Shown one piece after another: positions 58,795 to 64,000 of a stretch of DNA of 64,000 nt. Where the stretch lies: positions 34,454,293 to 34,518,292 of the forward strand of contig NC_092349.1 in assembly GCF_963676685.1 (NCBI RefSeq), written 5' to 3'. The notes under the pieces are model-generated. The model worked only from the letters and a program-made list of their open reading frames with translations. It did no database searches and was not told the origin of the DNA. Both the position numbers and the translations under genes were made by a program. Origin of the DNA: Mytilus edulis. Taxonomy: Eukaryota > Mollusca > Bivalvia > Mytilida > Mytilidae. Each line of letters begins with the position of its first letter. Position 1 is the first letter of the stretch.

Positions 58795-59240
58795 AAAATA
58801 ATATTTTTTTACGTTTCATCATCGACTGCTCCTCGTTCTTTGAGTTCGTTGTTCCGGCTTTAAACGAAGCGGCCGGTACAATTTCTAATTCTTCATTACA
58901 TGGACCTATATATTGTTCTGCGAGCTTTACGCATACTTTCCTCTTTATTGTTACTCGCCATGATTCGATGTCCCAGTCGTCGCTTTTGCGGTCTCGGGTT
59001 ATGACTTTACGTATATTTATTGTATATAATAGACGTAAGGAATGTTCCGAATGTACTCTCGCTTGTTTCTAACGATTCCAAACCTCGTATGCTACTCTCA
59101 ATTCTGTCCGAAAAGTTTCTCAAGCTGTTTGCATTAGACCTCGGCGCTGGCAAATTAATAAAATTTTAAATACATGCATGATTTCGTGGATCTGATCAAA
59201 ACTCTCTCTCAGTATTGCTACGGCTGGATAATAATTTGCA
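58795..59240 (-). pseudogene. BEL/Pao retrotransposon gag-like fragment (decayed)
   Basis: The minus strand encodes, in three adjoining frames, the typical order of the DUF1759-type region of BEL/Pao elements. First comes NYYPAVAILRESFDQIHEI (about 59237-59180). Next comes NLPAPRSNANSLRNFSDRIE and SSIRGLESLETSESTFG (about 59160-59040). Then KVITRDRKSDDWDIESWRV leads to TIKRKV (about 59015-58930), followed by IVPAASFKAGTTNSK, which resembles the P-T-A-S-F motif. Two frameshifts break it, and no protease or reverse transcriptase remains. This region packages or assembles the element's RNA in intact copies. The plus-strand open frame 58731-59072 is its shadow. Confidence 0.65.
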
Positions 59241-59289
59241 CTTGGTAGTGGTAATCCGGCGATACCTTGTGCGGCTAAACATTGATTTT

Positions 59290-59440
59290 TTGTGCAAATA
59301 CGTAAATTTTTGTACGTCTGTTGAGAATGGAAATGGGGAATGTGTCAAAGAGACAACAACCCGACCATACAAAAAACAACTACAGAAGGTCACGAACAGG
59401 TCTTCAATGCAGGCAGTAAAAAAGGTCTGTTTCGTTTGAT
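59290..59440 (-). repeat. Repeat-like segment related to 35109-35360
   Basis: AGAATGGAAATGGGGAATGT, CAAAGAGACAACAACCCGAC and CTACAGAAGGTCACGAACAG are text of a kind common in mussel repeats and run opposite to 35300-35330. The open frames on both strands here (59215-59439 and 59196-59498) are not credible genes. Confidence 0.5.
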
Positions 59441-59534
59441 TGTGTAATCTCAACTCAATATAGTTATATATTACATAACAAAAGAACAACGTTAACAAAA
59501 TTTATGGTGACGTCAACAACGGCGATAAAAAAAA

Positions 59535-59843
59535 GTGTTAAAAAAAGAGGGACGAAAGATACCAAAGGGACAGTCAAACTCATAAATCTAAAACAAACTG
59601 ACAACGCCATGGCTAAAAATGACAAAGACAAACAGAAAAACAATAGTACACATGACACAACATAGAAAACTAAAGAATAAACAACACAAACCCCACCAAA
59701 AACTAGGGGTGATCTCAGGTGCTCCGGAAAGATAAGCAGATCCTGCTCCACATGTGGCACCCGTCGTGTTGCTTATGTGATTACAAATCCGGTAAATGGT
59801 CGAATTCGGTAGGTCACATTCATGAAAGGGAAGGGGATTGTAG
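59535..59843 (-). repeat. Penelope family-1 3' region
   Basis: It lies directly downstream of the RT frame. It contains the GGGACGAAAGATACC, AACTCATAAATC and CAGATCCTGCTCCACATGTG landmarks found at 43855-44075, 14766-14836 and 46850-47010. The other minus-strand frames show peptide-like text (NPLPFHECDLPNSTIYRICN) continuing past the RT stop. The ancestral protein may therefore have been longer. No GIY-YIG endonuclease motif is visible here. Confidence 0.75.
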
Positions 59844-60977
59844 TTACGACGTAAGGAACATATCCGATATCATTTGTGAAACGGTTATTCCATAACGGTC
59901 AACCAACTCGTGATGGCGTCCGTAAAATTTACGAAGGGATGATTTCAACTTCACCATTTGGAACTCTTGGTTTAATAGCTTCCTTGTGAGCAGTAACCCT
60001 CTATCAAGAAAATCATGATAAGAAATGCAAGCACGGGAATATCGTATCAATTGGGAGATATATACCCCGTATGCAGGTGCTGCTGGAATGTTGCTACTTA
60101 GAAATGGAAAGTTCACAATAGGAAAGCTGAAATCATCTCTTTTGTCGTAAAGTTTTGTTTTCAACCGACCCTCATTGTCAATTTCTAGATGTAAGTCAAG
60201 ATATGAAGCCGACTTAACTGTATCTGTAGTATCCTTTATCTCCAATTCGATTGGATAGATGCGTTCCACATAGTCACCAAATTTTGAATTGTTTAGTGAA
60301 AGAACGTCGTCTATATAGCGGAAAGTAGAGTTAAAGGATATTGCTAACTTCTTATCCTTCTTCCTAAGAAGTTCCTGCATGAAGTCAGCCTCATAATAAT
60401 AAAGAAACAAGTCGGCAAGTAGAGGTGCACAGTTTGTTCCCATTGGGATGCCGACAGTCTGTTGAAAAACACGTCCTCCGAACGTTACAAATATGTTGTC
60501 AATCAAGAAATCAAGCATCTTGATAATATCGGTTTCAGAGAATTTTTTGTTTGAATCAGAGTGATTCTTTACAAAGTATGATTTATCCCTCCCTAAGACA
60601 AGATACTTGTATCTACGTTGGCCATTCTTTTTTATGAAGCAAAGTAAAACCAACTCTTTCAATTTGTCTTTTAGTTTGGAATGTGGAATACTTGTGTAAA
60701 GAGTAGAAAAGTCAAATGTTTTAATACTGTTACAAGATGAAAGAGAGTTAGATTGTATGTACTCTAAAAGATCTTTGGAATGTTTAAGTATCCACATCTG
60801 ATTCACGCCACCTCTAGAATAGGCAGTTTCACAATACTTTTGAAGCCCGTCTTTGATTTCTGATAAAATAGATGTTAATAATTTAGAAAGAGGTTTCGTG
60901 GAGCACTTGGAAAACCCAGCAATATACCGTTGTTTGTAAGGACACTTATGTAGTTTGACACGTAAGTTAAACCGTCT
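59844..60977 (-). CDS. Penelope-like element reverse transcriptase, 5'-truncated
   Basis: The frame is open from 60977 (just after TAG 60978-60980) to the stop at 59844, 377 codons; the first GTG/ATG-like start is only at 60806. In order it shows HKCPYKQRYIAGFSKCSTKP (template-side block), GGVNQMWILKHS, FDFSTLYTSIPHSKLKDKL, VGIPMGTNCAPLLADLFLYY, and the polymerase site YIDDVLSLNN with both Asp present. It continues with SYLDLHLEI and PAYGVYISQLIRYSRACISY, ending MISDMFLTS. These are the RT fingers, palm and thumb of Penelope-like elements, which relate to telomerase. Full-length members are longer at the N-terminus and often carry a GIY-YIG nuclease after the RT; both are absent. The RT core is intact, but the copy is truncated where the 61-kb minisatellite begins, so it is probably immobile on its own. 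Confidence 0.85.
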   Translation of the reverse strand, partial: RRFNLRVKLHKCPYKQRYIAGFSKCSTKPLSKLLTSILSEIKDGLQKYCETAYSRGGVNQMWILKHSKDLLEYIQSNSLSSCNSIKTFDFSTLYTSIPHSKLKDKLKELVLLCFIKKNGQRRYKYLVLGRDKSYFVKNHSDSNKKFSETDIIKMLDFLIDNIFVTFGGRVFQQTVGIPMGTNCAPLLADLFLYYYEADFMQELLRKKDKKLAISFNSTFRYIDDVLSLNNSKFGDYVERIYPIELEIKDTTDTVKSASYLDLHLEIDNEGRLKTKLYDKRDDFSFPIVNFPFLSSNIPAAPAYGVYISQLIRYSRACISYHDFLDRGLLLTRKLLNQEFQMVKLKSSLRKFYGRHHELVDRYGITVSQMISDMFLTS

Positions 60978-60984
60978 CTAAATC

Positions 60985-61890
60985 ACCGAAAATATAAATG
61001 ACTTGATCACATGTATGAGTGACTGGATTACATATATGAATGACTGATAAAATATAGGAATGACTGGAATACCTTATATTAATGACTGGATTATATGTAT
61101 GAATGACTGGATTAAGTATATAAATGACTGGAATACCTTTATGATGACTAGATTACATATATTATTGATTGTATTACATGTATGAATGACTGGAATACAC
61201 ATATGAATGACTGGAATATCTTATCTGAATGACTGGATGACATATATGAATGACTGGATTACATATATTAATGACTGGATTACATATATAGATGACTGGA
61301 CTACATATATGAATGACTAGATTACATATATGAATGACTGGATTACATATATGAATGACTAAAATACCTAATCTGAATGACTGGATTACATATATGAATG
61401 AAGGGATTACATGTATGAACGACCAAATTACCTTATATGAATGACTGTATTACATATATGAATGACTGGACTATATGTTTGAATAACTGGATTACATGTA
61501 TGAGTGACTGGGTTACTTATATGAATGACCGGATGACATATATGTATGACTAGACTACACGTATGCATGACTAGATTACATATATGAGTGACTGGCTTAC
61601 ACATATGAATGACTGGAATACATATATGAATGAAGGGATTACATGTATGAACGACCAAATTACCTTATATGAATGACTGTATTACATATATGAATGACTG
61701 GACTATATGTTTGAATAACTGGATTACATGTATGAGTGACTGGGTTACTTATATGAATGACCGGATGACATATATGTATGACTAGACTACACGTATGCAT
61801 GACTAGATTACATATATGAGTGACTGGCTTACACATATGAATGACTGGAATACCTGATCAGAATGACTGGATTTCATGTATGAACAACTG
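60985..61890. repeat. Minisatellite, unit about 20-22 bp, with a 232-bp duplication
   Basis: About forty imperfect units of the type GAATGACTGGATTACATAT make up the block. Within it, 61401-61632 and 61633 to about 61853 are identical over more than 210 bp, a recent higher-order duplication with period 232. The minus-strand open frame 61428-61658 (HICNPVI-like heptads) is a by-product of the 21-bp unit. There are no spacers or conserved repeats of CRISPR type. Confidence 0.9.
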
Positions 61891-62144
61891 GACGTGGTTC
61901 TCTCTTCTTACTTCCTTGTACTGCAGGTTTCTTTCTTAATAGAAGACTGAGAAAAAAAACAATGTAAAGACAGGTTCATGTATAAAAATAAGTTCAACTA
62001 TATTGGGTTCACTGAAAACTTTTCTGATTTTGTTTCATGTTTATATTCTCCAGATCTAGAAATTAAAGAAACAACGGCTCCCTTGTCTCTTTTACATGAA
62101 TATCAATAATATGCTTTTTTTTTAAATTTCCTGTTTTCAAAACT

Positions 62145-62375
62145 TTAAATTTTACGAAAAACTAAGGATTTTCTTATCCCAGGCATAGATTACCTTAGCC
62201 GTATTTGGCACAACTTTTTGGAATTTTTGATCCTCAATGCTCTTCAACTTTGTACTTGTTTGGCTTTATAAATATTTTGATATGAGCGTCACTGATGAGT
62301 CTTATGTACACGAAACGCGCGTCTGGCGTACTAAACTATAATCCTGGTACCTTTGATAACTAATTATAGACTTAT
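62145..62375 (-). repeat. Dispersed repeat family A, reversed copy
   Basis: AAAAACTAAGGATTTTCTTA, CCCAGGCATAGATTACCTTA, GATCCTCAATGCTCTTCAAC, GAAACGCGCGTCTGGCGTAC and CCTGGTACCTTTGATAACTA are the complement of the left three-fifths of unit 1 at 44893-45240. Confidence 0.85.
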
Positions 62376-62464
62376 ACCTCGATTTTTTTGACATAAGCGG
62401 TCATCTCAGTACCAGAATCAATTACAAACAAGACGATTTGAATTTTAAAATTATAAATTTTCCC

Positions 62465-62900
62465 CAACTTAGTGTAAATGTACATCAACTTCATCAACAT
62501 ATCGGATATGGATTTCCCCACTTATTCGAAATAAAAGAGCTTGTAGATGTTACTCTGAATTTACAAAAACGTCACCAGTGACTGGGCTGAAAGTTATTAA
62601 ACCAGGGTTATGTCATAGAGATCTCGTCTTTTTTTCTTAAATTGTTCATCGGAAATACCAAGCCCTTGGATGAATAAACCGTATCAACTTCACAAAAATA
62701 CACGATAGTCTTGAAGCATACAGTTCTAGGTACTGAAGTTGTTTATCATCTTAATTATGTGTTATAGTGCTGTTTTTTTTATTCTTAATAAACTGTTACT
62801 CATTAACCATGTTTTCTGTTTATTGTATTTTTTGTTTTATCCATTTGACGTGGCTCTGTACTTATACATCCTGTAATTGTGCAAATGTGCTTTGATTAAT
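62465..62900 (+). pseudogene. Penelope-like family-2 fragment with 3' unit
   Basis: Plus-strand text ATATGGATTTCCCCACTTAT, TCGAAATAAAAGAGCTTGTA, ACGTCACCAGTGACTGG and GAAAGTTATTAAACCAGGGT-TATGTC is the decayed counterpart, reversed, of 29690-29850. Downstream at 62817-62900 lies one unit of the tandem repeat seen at 29140-29520. No open frame remains. Confidence 0.65.
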
Positions 62901-63626
62901 TTTCATCGTGATAATAAATCGAACTCACAGCATTTCATTCTTTGATTTAGTTGAGCATTTCTCTTTCCATATATTTAACTGTATATATTTATGCCTCTTT
63001 TCAGCATTGTTTCTCATGTATATTTTAATGGTGGGGTTTCTAGAGTATAGAAAAAACATGGTAATCTATACCTATTTCAGATGTTTGCTGTTTTGTTAAT
63101 AAACGATTCTGTCTTTTCAAATAGGCCACTTAACCATATTGAATAAGGGGCAGACTTTTTTGAAAATAGGTGGAAATGGTGTGGGAAGTCCTATGAATGT
63201 TTCCAAGAAACTGCTCTGTTTAATGATGCTTTCCTGTATTTTCACACTAATTTTTACCTACATTATAAAAATCTGCCACATATCCAATATATCCGAACTA
63301 TCCGTGAAGGGGACCTATTTCAGTCTATAGAAATTGTCAGCAATAAAGAGCATATTTCTGTCATAAACTGTCTTATTTCCAAGTAGAATATAGAGGTGAT
63401 GCAAGTCTTTCATGTAGACTGAGGAATTACCTTAATAGTTTTCTCTATAGTTTTTTTCTACCAGTAGATCATGTCAGTTCTTGTACAAATCTGTACTCCA
63501 TTAACGTAGTTGTATAGCGAAACACTATTATTTTTTCTTTAGATTTTGCAAAGTACAAGCATGCACATTCCTGTACGTGCATACAGCCAGTTCCTAGTAG
63601 CGCTTCTATGGTTTTAGTACCAGTGT
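62900..63626. other. Intergenic, nothing recognised
   Basis: Short open frames at 62908 and 63139 are hydrophobic or featureless, with no domain or splice support. Confidence 0.4.
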
Positions 63627-64000
63627 TAAAATTTCAGGGCAGATAGATCTTGACCTGATGAACAATTTTACTCCATGTCAGATTTGCTCTTAATGCTTTG
63701 GTTTTTGAGTTATAAGCCAAAAACTGCATTTCACCCCTATGTTCTATTTTTAGCCATGGCGGACATCTTGGTTGGTTTGCCGGGTCACGCCACACATTTT
63801 TTAAACTAGATACCCCAATGATGATTGTGGCCAAGTTTGGATTAATTTGTCCCAATAGTTCCAGAGGAGAAGATTTTTGTAAAAGATAACTAAGATTTAC
63901 GAAAAATGGATAAAAATGGACTAAAAAGGGCAATAACTCCTAAAGGGGTCAACTGACCATTTCGGTCACGTTGACTTAATTGTAAATCTTACTTTGCTGA
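63627..64000. repeat. Further unit of the 501-bp array, running off the window
   Basis: From AAAATTTCAGGGCAGATAGA on, the text follows the units at 54777-55160 almost base for base to the window end. It starts abruptly in mid-unit, with no hairpin to its left. The minus-strand frame 63634-63933 is the same unit-derived frame seen at 54771 and 55272. Confidence 0.9.

Noticed and set aside
61428..61658. Minus-strand frame with HICNPVI-like heptad repeats
   Set aside because: The 21-bp DNA unit alone creates the periodic peptide; it has no start context or homology.
60985..61890. Regular short repeats that could suggest a CRISPR array
   Set aside because: Units are contiguous 20-22 bp variants with no spacers, in eukaryotic repeat-rich DNA without cas genes. 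It is a minisatellite.

Overview
This window looks like nuclear DNA of a marine bivalve, most probably a mussel of the Mytilus type. It is strongly AT-rich and gene-poor. The genes that can be recognised carry spliceosomal introns, and most of the remaining sequence is dispersed repeats. Several of those repeats are ones I associate with mussel genomes: a family ending in GTCTCATTGGCAATCATACC, a family with CGCCAGACGCGCGTTTCGTC, Penelope-like reverse transcriptases, and a 500-bp tandem array flanked by hairpins. The species assignment is inference; I could run no search.

Layout. 1-8.3 kb: a cluster of 18-bp palindromes, then a decayed LINE endonuclease whose two halves (1116-1631 and 7110-7538) are separated by about 5.3 kb bounded by a 12-bp inverted repeat. 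10.5-14.6 kb: a minus-strand gene that I assembled from three phase-compatible exons. It encodes a SAM domain followed by a CARD, about 190 aa, probably an adaptor of innate immunity or cell death. One intron holds a tRNA-derived SINE and the other a 724-bp TTAA-flanked MITE. 14.6-29 kb: no convincing gene; two zones of recurring short motifs (GGTAACAG and CGACAGT) and dispersed repeats. 29-31 kb: a decayed Penelope-like element (family 2) split by another repeat. 31.2-33.4 kb: a LINE ORF1-like protein with two CCHC zinc knuckles, followed on the same strand by two unrecognised ORFs in one frame separated by a single stop.

36.0-42.5 kb: two tandem paralogous genes for RING-less TRIM-like proteins (two B-boxes, coiled coil, NHL-like propeller). 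Each coding region is a single exon. A piece of their upstream region occurs a third time near 46 kb without a recognisable gene. 42.7-46 kb: a second TTAA-flanked MITE and a Penelope-like copy (family 1) interrupted by two tandem Penelope terminal repeats. 46-53.9 kb: mostly uninformative, with a 0.8-1.0 kb tandem triplication at 50.6-52.4 kb. 53.9-56.6 kb: a 501-bp-period tandem array inside a hairpin-ended element; another unit runs off the window at 63.6-64.0 kb. 58.8-59.2 kb: a decayed BEL/Pao gag-like fragment. 59.5-61.0 kb: the best-preserved Penelope-like reverse transcriptase, 5'-truncated exactly where a 20-22 bp minisatellite (61.0-61.9 kb) begins.

The host genes are therefore one SAM-CARD adaptor and a pair of TRIM-like proteins, all of domain types used in signalling and immunity. 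Everything else supported by the sequence is mobile or repetitive DNA in several layers of nesting. I did not find a system that I can claim is functionally new. The best candidates for follow-up are the SAM-CARD gene and the unrecognised ORF pair behind the zinc-knuckle ORF.
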